Source: an uncultured Lysobacterales bacterium (GTDB lineage Bacteria; Pseudomonadota; Gammaproteobacteria; Xanthomonadales; Xanthomonadaceae). From it: a stretch of 17,202 bases of DNA. Shown piece by piece: positions 8,680 through 16,075 of the stretch (position 1 is the first letter of the stretch; each line of letters opens with the position of its first letter). Below the pieces are notes generated by a model. The model did not search any database. It was not told the origin of the DNA and saw only the letters and a list, made by a program, of their open reading frames with translations. Where the stretch lies: the NCBI GenBank assembly GCA_946886865.1, contig CAMPJI010000048.1, forward strand, positions 1-17,202, read 5' to 3'. A program made the position numbers and the translations under genes.

Positions 8680-9000
8680 ATGTCCAAGCCGCTCTACAAG
8701 GTGACCTTCCTCAACGCCGGCAAGGTGTACGAGTTGTACGCACGGCGTGTTTCATCCGGCGCGCTGTGGGGCTTCACCGAGGTGGCCGACCTGGTGTTCG
8801 ACGTGCACGAGGGCGTGGTTGTCGATCCCACCGAGGAGCGCCTGCGCGACGAGTTCGGCCAGACCCGCGTGCTGCACCTGCCGATGCAGAGCATCGTCCG
8901 GATCGAGGAGGTCGAGCGCAAAGGCACGTCGGCGATCCGCGATGCCGCTACGGGCGAGAAGGTGGTGACGCCCTTTCCGTTGCCGGCCAAGCCGCGCTGA
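8680..9000 (+). CDS. DUF1820 family protein
   Basis: This is a 106-residue soluble protein of unknown function, conserved in gammaproteobacteria. I place the start at ATG 8680 because the product then begins MSKPLYKVTFLNAGKVYELY, the conserved N-terminus I recall for the family. The 56 codons that an ATG at 8512 would add are low-complexity and look non-coding. Other conserved-looking stretches are SGALWGFTEVADLVFD, VVDPTEERLRDEF, LHLPMQSIVRIEEV and GEKVVTPFPLP near the C-terminus. There is no signal peptide or membrane segment. The ribosome site is weak. The 183 bp before it hold no gene and no clear terminator, so it could be cotranscribed with the rhomboid gene. Its stop is 24 bp from that of the convergent S41 protease gene. 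Confidence 0.88.
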   Translation: MSKPLYKVTFLNAGKVYELYARRVSSGALWGFTEVADLVFDVHEGVVVDPTEERLRDEFGQTRVLHLPMQSIVRIEEVERKGTSAIRDAATGEKVVTPFPLPAKPR

Positions 9001-9024
9001 CGCAACGGCGCGCGCGGGACGGGT

Positions 9025-10401
9025 TCAGCGCGATGCGGCGGCCGGCGCGCTGGCCCGCTTGAGCTCGGCCAGGGCCGCGTCGATGTAGCGCGCGCCGTCC
9101 AGCACCTCGCCGGCATTCTTGCCGGCCAGCGTTTCATCGTCGCCCTGCAGGTGGCCGGGCAGGCTCGCCTCGCTGAAGCTGGGCCGCACGGGTTCACCAT
9201 CGCCGTTCTCGGCCTTGAGCACCACGTCCGGGACGATGCCCTGGGCCTGGATCGACCGCCCGCTGGGCGTGTAGTAGCGTGCGGTCGTGAGCTTCACCGA
9301 GTCGCCGTTGTCGAGCGGCAGCACCGTCTGCACCGAGCCCTTGCCGAAGGTGCGGCTGCCGACCACGCGGGCGCGGTCGTTGTCGCGCAGCGCGCCGGCC
9401 AGCACTTCGGCGGCGCTGGCGGACCCGGCATCGACCAGCACCACCACCGGCGCGCCGTCCAGGCGGTCGCCGGCGGTCGCGCTGAAACTCGCATCACTGA
9501 TGGCAAGGCGGCCACGGGTGGCGACGATCTCGCCCTCTTCCAGGAGTTCGTCGGCGATCTGCACCGCCGAGGTCAACAGGCCGCCGGGATTACTGCGCAC
9601 GTCGATCACCAGGCCCCGCAGCGTGCCCCCGGCCTGCGCCTTCAGCGCGTCGACCTGGGTGGCGAAGTCGGCGGCGGTGTCGGCCTGGAACGCCGCGACC
9701 CGCATGTAGCCGTACCCGGGCTCCAGCATGCGTGAGCGCACGCTGGTGATGCGGATGGTCTCGCGGGTGATCGTGACCTCCAGGGGGGCCTCGCGGCCCT
9801 CGCGTTCGATGGTGAGCGCCACCTGGCTGCCGGCCGGGCCGCGCAGGGGCGCCGAGCTGTCGGACTCGTCGGCCTGCAGCGGCTCACCGTCGATGGCGAC
9901 GATGCGGTCGCCCGCACGCAGGCCGGCACGGGCCGCGGGCGTGTCGTCGATCGGTGCGATCACCTGCAGCGTACCGTCGGGCAGCCGTTGCAGTTCGACA
10001 CCCACGCCGTCGTACGCACCCCGGGCGTTGTCGTCGAAGTCTTCGGCATCGGCCTTGTCGAGGTAGACGCTGTGCGGGTCCAGGTCCAGCAGCAGGCCGC
10101 GGATGGCCGACTGCATGAGGTCGGCGTCCTCGACCGGCTCCACGTACGCCTGCTTGACCGCGTTGTAGACCGCGACGTACCGCCGGATCTCGTCCAACGG
10201 CACCGCCGGTGTGTCCGTATCGCCCGCCCGGGCCGGATCGGTCGGCTGCGCCGCGGCGTCCCCGGGCCGGTCGGCGGCACCCTCCTCCTCCCGGGGCGCG
10301 CGATCTCCGGCCGGCGGTGACGGCGGCGGCGTGTCCTGCGCGAGCGCGGGCAGTGCCCATGCGCTCACGAGCAGGAAGGGGATCAGGCGTCGCAGGCGCA
10401 T
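9025..10401 (-). CDS. S41-family carboxyl-terminal processing protease (CtpA-like)
   Basis: This is a 458-residue periplasmic serine protease of the CtpA/Prc type, which trims or degrades envelope proteins from their C-termini, in some species including cell-wall hydrolases. The ATG at 10401 has GGAG six bases upstream and opens a signal peptide (LRRLIPFLLVSAWALPALA). After a Pro/Glu/Asp-rich linker (about 22-70) comes the N-terminal cap, then a PDZ domain (about 130-215, GVGVELQRLPDG to AGDRIVAIDG), then the protease core. The dyad is Ser329 in GSASAAE and Lys354 in TFGKGSVQ, 25 residues apart as in E. coli Prc. The C-terminal tail lacks long accessory domains, which favours the CtpA subfamily over Prc. 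It lies 117 bp downstream of envC in the same direction and probably belongs to the gpmI-envC unit. Confidence 0.94.
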   Translation of the reverse strand: MRLRRLIPFLLVSAWALPALAQDTPPPSPPAGDRAPREEEGAADRPGDAAAQPTDPARAGDTDTPAVPLDEIRRYVAVYNAVKQAYVEPVEDADLMQSAIRGLLLDLDPHSVYLDKADAEDFDDNARGAYDGVGVELQRLPDGTLQVIAPIDDTPAARAGLRAGDRIVAIDGEPLQADESDSSAPLRGPAGSQVALTIEREGREAPLEVTITRETIRITSVRSRMLEPGYGYMRVAAFQADTAADFATQVDALKAQAGGTLRGLVIDVRSNPGGLLTSAVQIADELLEEGEIVATRGRLAISDASFSATAGDRLDGAPVVVLVDAGSASAAEVLAGALRDNDRARVVGSRTFGKGSVQTVLPLDNGDSVKLTTARYYTPSGRSIQAQGIVPDVVLKAENGDGEPVRPSFSEASLPGHLQGDDETLAGKNAGEVLDGARYIDAALAELKRASAPAAASR

Positions 10402-10518
10402 GGAGGTCTCCGGGAAAGCAGGGCCGCGCAAGCGGCGGACACGGTCGAGTATGTGGGTGCCATGCCGGCAACGCGCCACGTTAGGGTTGGGCCCGGCAAT
10501 CTTTCGTTAACCGGTGCC

Positions 10519-11742
10519 CTATCGGCGCAGCCACGCGGTGGGATCCACCGGGTCGCCGTTGCGGCGCAGTTCGAAGTACAGGGCCGGACGGCCATGGCCA
10601 CCGGAACTGCCCACCGCCGCCACCGGCTCGCCCTTGGCAACGCGGTCGCCCGGGTCCTTGAGCAGCGCATCGTTGTGGGCGTAGAGGCTCATGTAGCCGT
10701 TGCCATGGTCGACGATCAGCAGCAGGCCGTAGCCGGTCATCCATTCGGCGTAGACCACCTGGCCGTCGGCGACGGCGCGCACGGGGGTGCCGGACGACGC
10801 GCCGATCAGCAGGCCGTCACTGCCGCGGCCGTCGGGCAGTTTGCCGCCGTAACCGGCCAGCAACGCGCCCGATACGGGCCAGCCCAGTCCCCCGACCTGC
10901 GGCGCGGGCGCCGCAGGCACCGGACGGGCCGCGGCCGGCGGCGGTGCCGCACCGGTCGCGCTCGCACGGGCGGCGTCGCGCGCGGCCTTCTCCGCCGCGG
11001 CCTTGCGCGCGGCCTCGGCGCGGGCGGCCGCCGCGCGCAGGTTGGCCAGCAGCCGCTCCAGGCCCTTCGCATCGCGGCCCAGCGCACGCTCACGGGCACT
11101 GCGGTCCTTGTATTGCCGGTCCAGTCCATCGACCGTCTCCGCTCGCTCCTGCCGGCTCGACTCAAGGCTTGCCAGTTCGGTCTCCAACTGCTGGCGGGTG
11201 GCCTCGAGTTGTGCCTGGCGCGCGACGATGTCGCGTTCGACCGCCTCCATCTCACCCACGCTTTCGGCCAGCGTCGCAATGCGGCCGGCGCGGTGGGCCT
11301 GCAGGTACCGGTGGTAGGTCAATACCCGGTTGGCATCGGCGAGCCGGTCCTGCGCCAGCAGGGCCTTCAGCGGCGCGTCGTCGCGTTCGCGGTAGGCCGC
11401 GCGCAGCAACGCCTTGAGCTGGTCACGCTGGGCCTCCAGACGGGCCTGCATCTGTCCACGCCGCTGCTGCAGCCCGGCCAGCGCCGCCTGCTCGTCAGCC
11501 AGGCGCTGCCGTGTGTCGCTGAGACGGCGGGCCGACGCGCCCACCGCCTCGTCGGCCTGCCGCAGGGCGCGCGCGGCGCTGCCGCGTTCGCCCTCCAGTT
11601 TGCGGCGTTCGGCGGCGACCGACTTCAGCTCCCGCCGCACGGTGTCCAGCCGTTGCTGGGCCGTGCGTGCATCCTGCGGCGCGGCCGGCGCCGCGACCAG
11701 CGCCAGCAGCAATGCCAGCAGCGGGCGATGCCAGGCGCGCAT
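10519..11742 (-). CDS. envC: EnvC-family murein hydrolase activator (degenerate LytM/M23 domain)
   Basis: This is a 407-residue periplasmic protein that activates the septal amidases AmiA/AmiB during daughter-cell separation. After the signal peptide (WHRPLLALLLALVAAPAAP) comes a long Arg/Glu/Ala-rich coiled coil (about 25-255), an Ala/Pro linker, and a LytM domain (about 287-407). That domain lacks the zinc ligands of active M23 peptidases: the first His site reads GSDGLLIGAS and the HxH site reads ALYFELR. This is the E. coli EnvC pattern (GGQGRPSLYFE there, GGHGRPALYFE here), so the protein is an activator and not an enzyme. Its ATG shares one base with the gpmI stop (TGATG at 11740-11744), implying translational coupling. 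The gpmI-envC order also matches E. coli. Confidence 0.93.
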   Translation of the reverse strand: MRAWHRPLLALLLALVAAPAAPQDARTAQQRLDTVRRELKSVAAERRKLEGERGSAARALRQADEAVGASARRLSDTRQRLADEQAALAGLQQRRGQMQARLEAQRDQLKALLRAAYRERDDAPLKALLAQDRLADANRVLTYHRYLQAHRAGRIATLAESVGEMEAVERDIVARQAQLEATRQQLETELASLESSRQERAETVDGLDRQYKDRSARERALGRDAKGLERLLANLRAAAARAEAARKAAAEKAARDAARASATGAAPPPAAARPVPAAPAPQVGGLGWPVSGALLAGYGGKLPDGRGSDGLLIGASSGTPVRAVADGQVVYAEWMTGYGLLLIVDHGNGYMSLYAHNDALLKDPGDRVAKGEPVAAVGSSGGHGRPALYFELRRNGDPVDPTAWLRR

Positions 11743-13307
11743 CACGCGGCGGTGCCGCCCCCGACCAGCAACGAGTGGCCCGACATGTCCGCCGGTTGCG
11801 GCAGGCCGAGCAGGTCCAGCACGGTCGGCGCGACATCGCGCAGCGCACCACCCGCGCGGAGGCCGGCCGGGCGCGGCCCGAGGTAGACGAACGGCACCGG
11901 GCCGGTGGTGTGGGCGGTGTGCGGCTGGCCGGTGCTGGCGTCGCGCATCATCTCCAGGTTGCCGTGGTCGGCGGTGACCAGCAGCGCGCCGCCGACATCC
12001 CGCACGGCCTGCGCGATCGCGCCGATCGCCACGTCGACGGCTTCGGCGGCCTGCACCGCGGCGGCCAGGTTGCCGGTGTGGCCCACCATGTCGGGGTTGG
12101 CGATGTTGCACACCGCCAGGTCGCAATCGCGGTTGCGGATGGCGGCCACCAGCCGCTCGGTGACTTCCGGGCAGCTCATCTCCGGCTGCAAATCGTAGGT
12201 CGCGACCTTCGGGCTGGGCACCAGGATGCGCTGCTCACCATCAAACGGCGACTCGCGTCCGCCGCTGAAAAAGAACGTCACGTGTGCGTACTTCTCGGTC
12301 TCGGCGATGCGCAGCTGGCGCAACCCCGCATCGGCCACGACCTCGCCCAGCGTGTGGCGCAGGTCGTCGGGCGCGAACGCCACCGGTGCCGGCAGGCGGG
12401 CGTCGTACTGGGTCAGGCACACGAAGCGCGACAGCTTGGGCCGCCGCGCTTCGAAGCCGTGGAAGTCGTCGGCCACGAACGCACCCGTCAACTGCCGGGC
12501 CCGGTCCGCGCGGAAGTTCATGAACACCACCGCGTCACCGTCGCGCATGGTGGCGCCGTCATCGATCACGGTCGGCAGGACGAACTCGTCGTTCTCGCCG
12601 CGCGCGTAGGCATCGCTCAGGGCGGTGCGCGCGTCGGGGGCGTGGTGGTCACTTGAGGCCTCGACCATGGCGTCCCACGCCCGGCGCACGCGGTCCCAGC
12701 GCTGGTCGCGGTCCATCGCGTAATAGCGCCCGCTGACGCTGGCGATGCGCGCGTTGCCCGCCGCGTCGCACACCGCCCGCAATGCGTCGATGCTGGCGCC
12801 GGCGGATCGGGGCGGCATGTCGCGACCGTCCAGGAACGCATGCACGGCGACGCGCGGCACGTCTTCGCGCCTGGCCAGTTCGATCATCGCGTGCAGGTGG
12901 CGCTCATGGCTGTGCACGCCGCCCGGCGACAGCAGAGCCATCAGGTGCAGCGTGCGGCCATGCTCACGCGCGTCGCGGCACGCCGCCAGCAGCTGTTCGT
13001 TGGTGTTGAAGCTGCCGTCCTCGATCGCCGCATCGATGCGGGTCAGGTCCTGGTAGACGATGCGGCCGGCTCCCAGGTTCATATGGCCCACCTCGGAATT
13101 GCCCATCTGCCCGTCGGGCAGGCCGACGTGGCGGCCTTCGGTGTGGATCAGCGTGTGCGGCGCGCCGGCAACCAGGGCATCCCAGTTCGGCAGCCGGGCC
13201 TGTGCGAGTGCGTTGTCCTCGCGTTCCTCGCGGTGGCCCCAACCGTCGAGGATCAGCAGGACGACGGGGCGGATGGCGGCGTGGTGCGGGTGCGGATCGG
13301 CAGGCAC
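11742..13307 (-). CDS. gpmI: 2,3-bisphosphoglycerate-independent phosphoglycerate mutase
   Basis: This enzyme interconverts 3- and 2-phosphoglycerate in glycolysis and gluconeogenesis through a phosphoserine intermediate and two Mn ions in the cytoplasm. At 521 residues it has the usual family length. Visible motifs are LLILDGWG (metal Asp), GQMGNSEVGHMNLGAG with nucleophile Ser71, FLDGRDMPPRSA, MNFRADRARQL, EKYAHVTFFFSGG, NPDMVGHTGN (metal Asp and His), VTADHGN and HTAHTTGPVPF. The start is GTG at 13307, the only sensible one before the LLILDGWG motif; it follows a weak GGA site. A TACAAT -10 box stands about 33 bp upstream. The gene overlaps envC by one base at its 3' end. Confidence 0.97.
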   Translation of the reverse strand: MPADPHPHHAAIRPVVLLILDGWGHREEREDNALAQARLPNWDALVAGAPHTLIHTEGRHVGLPDGQMGNSEVGHMNLGAGRIVYQDLTRIDAAIEDGSFNTNEQLLAACRDAREHGRTLHLMALLSPGGVHSHERHLHAMIELARREDVPRVAVHAFLDGRDMPPRSAGASIDALRAVCDAAGNARIASVSGRYYAMDRDQRWDRVRRAWDAMVEASSDHHAPDARTALSDAYARGENDEFVLPTVIDDGATMRDGDAVVFMNFRADRARQLTGAFVADDFHGFEARRPKLSRFVCLTQYDARLPAPVAFAPDDLRHTLGEVVADAGLRQLRIAETEKYAHVTFFFSGGRESPFDGEQRILVPSPKVATYDLQPEMSCPEVTERLVAAIRNRDCDLAVCNIANPDMVGHTGNLAAAVQAAEAVDVAIGAIAQAVRDVGGALLVTADHGNLEMMRDASTGQPHTAHTTGPVPFVYLGPRPAGLRAGGALRDVAPTVLDLLGLPQPADMSGHSLLVGGGTAA

Positions 13308-13339
13308 GTGCAGGGTCCGGTGACTAAAGGCAGGGGCCG

Positions 13340-13345
13340 ATTGTA
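13340..13345 (-). promoter_or_regulatory. Candidate -10 box for the gpmI-envC-S41 unit
   Basis: Read leftward the hexamer is TACAAT, a five-of-six match to TATAAT, which would start transcription about 25 bp before the GTG of gpmI. The -35 region is poor. It lies in the 103-bp divergent gap shared with the VNG-repeat gene. Confidence 0.45.
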
Positions 13346-13410
13346 GCCAAGCGGGTTAAACCTGACGCCCGGCCGCGGCATCCCACGCGGACAGTCCAAG
13401 GGAACCGACC

Positions 13411-14094
13411 ATGACCCGTACCCGCATTGCACGCCCTCTCTCGCTCGCCCTGTCCGTCGCGCTGGCGCTGGGCGCCGCCCCGGCCATCGCCCAGACCAGC
13501 ATCGACAAGGTCAACGGCAGCATCACCGCCGACGCCGGACAGACCTATGGCGACCTGGACACCGTCAACGGCAGCATCCGCATCGAGGCCGGTGCGCGCG
13601 TCGCCGACGCCGGCACCGTCAACGGCAGCATCAAGGTGGCCGAGAACGCCACCGTCGAAAGCCTCTCCACCGTCAACGGCAGCATCCGCGCGGAGGATGG
13701 ACTGAAGGCGGATGGCGACGTCAGCACAGTCAACGGCAGCATCTTCGTCGGCCGCGGCGGCTCGATCGGCGGTGACATCGAGACCGTCAACGGTGCCATC
13801 GGCCTGGTGGATACCGACCTCGCCGGTGGCATCGAGACCGTCAACGGCGACCTCACCGTCGGCGCCGGTTCGCACGTGCGCGGGGGCATCCGCTACACCA
13901 AGCCCAACCGCAACTGGCTGGGTTTCGGCAAGCAGCGCGACCCGCGCGTGATCATCGGACCCGACGCCCGCGTCGACGGGCCGTTGGTGTTCGAGCGCGA
14001 GGTCAAGCTGTACGTCCATAGCACCGCGCAGATCGGCCCGGTCACCGGCGCCACCGCACAGCGCTACGAGGGCGATCGCGCACCGCGCGACTGA
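13411..14094 (+). CDS. Exported VNG-repeat protein, predicted beta-solenoid, function unknown
   Basis: This 227-residue protein begins with a clear signal peptide (LSLALSVALALGAAPAIA, cleavage near residue 27). Its ATG has an AAGGGA ribosome site about eight bases upstream. Residues from about 33 to 160 are seven tandem units of 18 or 19 residues, each opening with VNG (VNGSI in five, then VNGAI and VNGDL). Alternating hydrophobic residues and Gly/Asp turns at this spacing suggest one rung of a parallel beta-helix per unit, as in bactofilins and DUF4097-type proteins; that is inference. A basic, aromatic stretch follows (YTKPNRNWLGFGKQRDPR), then more solenoid-like sequence (VIIGPDARVDGPLVF). 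There is no membrane anchor, lipobox or catalytic motif, so it is probably soluble in the periplasm or secreted. It is divergent from gpmI and monocistronic. No function can be given. Confidence 0.88.
   Translation: MTRTRIARPLSLALSVALALGAAPAIAQTSIDKVNGSITADAGQTYGDLDTVNGSIRIEAGARVADAGTVNGSIKVAENATVESLSTVNGSIRAEDGLKADGDVSTVNGSIFVGRGGSIGGDIETVNGAIGLVDTDLAGGIETVNGDLTVGAGSHVRGGIRYTKPNRNWLGFGKQRDPRVIIGPDARVDGPLVFEREVKLYVHSTAQIGPVTGATAQRYEGDRAPRD
13510..13890 (+). repeat. Seven in-frame tandem repeats inside the VNG-repeat gene
   Basis: Units start at 13510, 13564, 13618, 13672, 13729, 13786 and 13840, spaced 54, 54, 54, 57, 57 and 54 bp. The first five share the identical 15-mer GTCAACGGCAGCATC. 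Units six and seven diverge after GTCAACGG. The rest of each unit differs strongly at the DNA level, so the array is old and held by selection on the protein core. Confidence 0.9.
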
Positions 14095-14109
14095 CATCGG
14101 GATGGCCAT

Positions 14110-14132
14110 GGCCGCCGGGCTGACCGGCGGCC
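14110..14132 (+). terminator. Hairpin after the VNG-repeat gene, possible terminator
   Basis: A perfect 9-bp GC stem, GGCCGCCGG / CCGGCGGCC, with a five-base loop lies 15 bp after the stop codon. No T run follows, so it is either a weak terminator or a transcript-end stabiliser. Confidence 0.45.
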
Positions 14133-14250
14133 GCTCCATTCGAATCCGGCCCGGCGGCGCTCTACCGCTCCAGGCCCACGATCCACCCGAGCGGGCCCCG
14201 GACCGGGCCCGGACCGGGATCGCCGTCCAGGTCGGCCCGGCTATCGGGCA

Positions 14251-14256
14251 TAGAAT
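14251..14256 (+). promoter_or_regulatory. Candidate -10 box for the M28 peptidase gene
   Basis: TAGAAT is a five-of-six match to the sigma-70 -10 box, 39 bp before the ATG at 14296. There is no good -35 hexamer at the right distance. Confidence 0.4.
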
Positions 14257-14295
14257 GGGAATTCCGCCGAAACCGTCGGCCGACCCGGAGCTCCC

Positions 14296-16017
14296 ATGAC
14301 CCGCACTCCGCTCTCCACCGCCACCTCACTGGTGGCCGCCGCGCTGGTGCTCGCGGCCTGCAACAAACCGGCCGATGCGCCCGAACCCACCGCGACCGCC
14401 CCGGCGAGCCCGGCGGCGCCCGACCACGCCTTCGATCCTGCAATCACCGTCGACGACTTCCGCGCCCACGTGCGCACGCTGGCCTCCGACGAATTCGCCG
14501 GCCGCGCGCCGGGCAGCATCGGCGAGGAGAAGACGGTCGAGTACCTGACCGCGCAGTTCCAGCGCATGGGGCTGAAGCCGGGCAATGGCGACAGCTACCT
14601 GCAGACGGTCGACATGGTCGAGACCACCGCCGACGAGTCGACCACGCTGGAGCTGGACGTCAACGGCACGCCCCGCTCGCTGGCCTTCGGTACCGAGATG
14701 ATGATCGGCACCCGCACCGGGCAGCCGCAGGTCGACATCAACGGCAGTGAGCTGGTGTTCGTCGGCTACGGCGTGAATGCGCCGGAGCTTGGCTGGAACG
14801 ATTACGACGGCATCGACGTGAAGGGCAAGACGGTCGTGATGTTCGTCAACGACCCCGGGTTCCATTCCAAGGATGCCGAATTGTTCGAAGGCAACCGGAT
14901 GACCTATTACGGCCGTTGGACCTACAAGTACGAAGAGGCCGCCCGCCAGGGCGCTGCTGCCGCACTCATCATCCACGACGATGCCGGCGCGTCCTACGGC
15001 TGGGACGTGGTCAAGAACTCGTGGTCCGGGCCGCAGTTCGACCTCGCAGTCAAGGACGATCCCGAGCCGCGCCTGCCGGCGCAGGGCTGGATCACCGGGG
15101 ACGTCGCACGCGACCTGCTGGGCGACCTGGGGCACGACCTTGACGACCTCTATGCGGCCGCCAACAAGCCGGGCTTCAGGGCGATCCCGTTGGACGCGAG
15201 CCTGTCGCTGTCGCTGAAGAGCACGACCTCGCAGAAGAGCTCGCCCAACCTCGTGGCCATGTTGCCGGGCACCACCCGCCCCGAGGAAACCATCGTCTAC
15301 ATGGGCCACTGGGATCACTTGGGCCAGCACGAAGGCGAGGGCGAGGGCGAGGGCGACACGATCTACAACGGTGCGGTCGACAACGCGACCGGTATCGCCG
15401 GCATCCTCGAGATCGCCGAAGCCTTCGTCCATCAGAACCCCAAGCCCGAGCGGTCGATCATGCTGCTGGCGGTGACGCTGGAGGAGTCCGGCCTGCTGGG
15501 CTCGAAATACTACGTGGCCAACCCGACCGTGCCGCTGGACAAGACGGTGGCGGTCATCAACCTCGACGCCATGTCGGTGGCCGGGCCGTCGCGCGACTTC
15601 ACCGTCGTGGGCATGGGCAACTCGGAACTGGAAGACCTGCTCAAGACCCAGGCCGATGCCCAGCAGCGCGTGCTGCGTGAGGAATCCTCGCCCCAGAGCG
15701 GCTTCTACTTCCGCTCCGACCACTTCAACTTCGCCAAGGCCGGCGTCCCCGCGCTGTATGCCAAGGGCGGCGACGAGCTGGCCGACGGCGGCATGGAGGC
15801 GGGCCAGGCGGCGCAGGCGGACTACCGCGATCACCGCTACCACCAGCCGGGGGACGAGTACGACGAGAGCTGGAACCTCGAAGGTGCGGTCCAGGACCTT
15901 CAGGCGCTCTACGGCGTGGGCCAGGTGTTGGCCGGCAGCGAACAGTGGCCCCGCTGGTACGAGGGCAATCCGTTCCTGGCGGCACAGGAGAAACTGCGGC
16001 CGTCGACGCAGGAGTAA
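14296..16017 (+). CDS. M28-family zinc aminopeptidase, predicted outer-membrane lipoprotein
   Basis: This 573-residue metallopeptidase of family M28 removes N-terminal amino acids from peptides using two zinc ions. A lipobox (LVLAAC, acylated Cys22) follows a short signal peptide. Asn at +2 predicts outer-membrane sorting. GGAG stands five bases before the ATG. An N-terminal region (TLASDEFAGRAPGSIGEEKT) leads into a protease-associated (PA) insert (about 125-265, VFVGYGVNAPELGWNDYDGID), then the catalytic domain. Predicted zinc ligands and catalytic residues are all present: H338 and D340 in GHWDHLG, D362 in GAVDNATG, E396-E397 in LEESGLLG, D424 in NLDAM and H516 in YHQPGDEYD. An acidic EGEGEGEGD run (346-354) sits between H338 and D362, encoded by a hexamer repeat. 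The gene is monocistronic with its own terminator. Confidence 0.95.
   Translation: MTRTPLSTATSLVAAALVLAACNKPADAPEPTATAPASPAAPDHAFDPAITVDDFRAHVRTLASDEFAGRAPGSIGEEKTVEYLTAQFQRMGLKPGNGDSYLQTVDMVETTADESTTLELDVNGTPRSLAFGTEMMIGTRTGQPQVDINGSELVFVGYGVNAPELGWNDYDGIDVKGKTVVMFVNDPGFHSKDAELFEGNRMTYYGRWTYKYEEAARQGAAAALIIHDDAGASYGWDVVKNSWSGPQFDLAVKDDPEPRLPAQGWITGDVARDLLGDLGHDLDDLYAAANKPGFRAIPLDASLSLSLKSTTSQKSSPNLVAMLPGTTRPEETIVYMGHWDHLGQHEGEGEGEGDTIYNGAVDNATGIAGILEIAEAFVHQNPKPERSIMLLAVTLEESGLLGSKYYVANPTVPLDKTVAVINLDAMSVAGPSRDFTVVGMGNSELEDLLKTQADAQQRVLREESSPQSGFYFRSDHFNFAKAGVPALYAKGGDELADGGMEAGQAAQADYRDHRYHQPGDEYDESWNLEGAVQDLQALYGVGQVLAGSEQWPRWYEGNPFLAAQEKLRPSTQE
15331..15354 (+). repeat. Hexanucleotide repeat (GARGGC x4) in the M28 gene
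   Basis: Four tandem six-base units (GAAGGC then three GAGGGC) encode Glu-Gly four times. Copy-number change would add or drop two residues without breaking the frame. Confidence 0.85.
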
Positions 16018-16047
16018 TCGGGTCGGGGTTACCGGCAAGAATGAACG

Positions 16048-16075
16048 CGGCGCCCTTTCCGGGCGCCGTTTTTTT
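16048..16075 (+). terminator. Rho-independent terminator after the M28 peptidase gene
   Basis: An 8-bp stem CGGCGCCC / GGGCGCCG with a TTTCC loop runs into seven T residues, 30 bp after the stop codon. Confidence 0.92.

Noticed and set aside
10453..11886. A 477-codon plus-strand frame opposite envC
   Set aside because: It is antisense to the coiled-coil and LytM coding region and spans the envC-S41 gap and the envC-gpmI junction. No motif is seen.
13324..14139. A 271-codon minus-strand frame opposite the VNG-repeat gene, itself repetitive
   Set aside because: Its repeats (VDG/DAAVDG) are the complement of the VNG units. It has no signal peptide or ribosome site, while the plus-strand gene has both.
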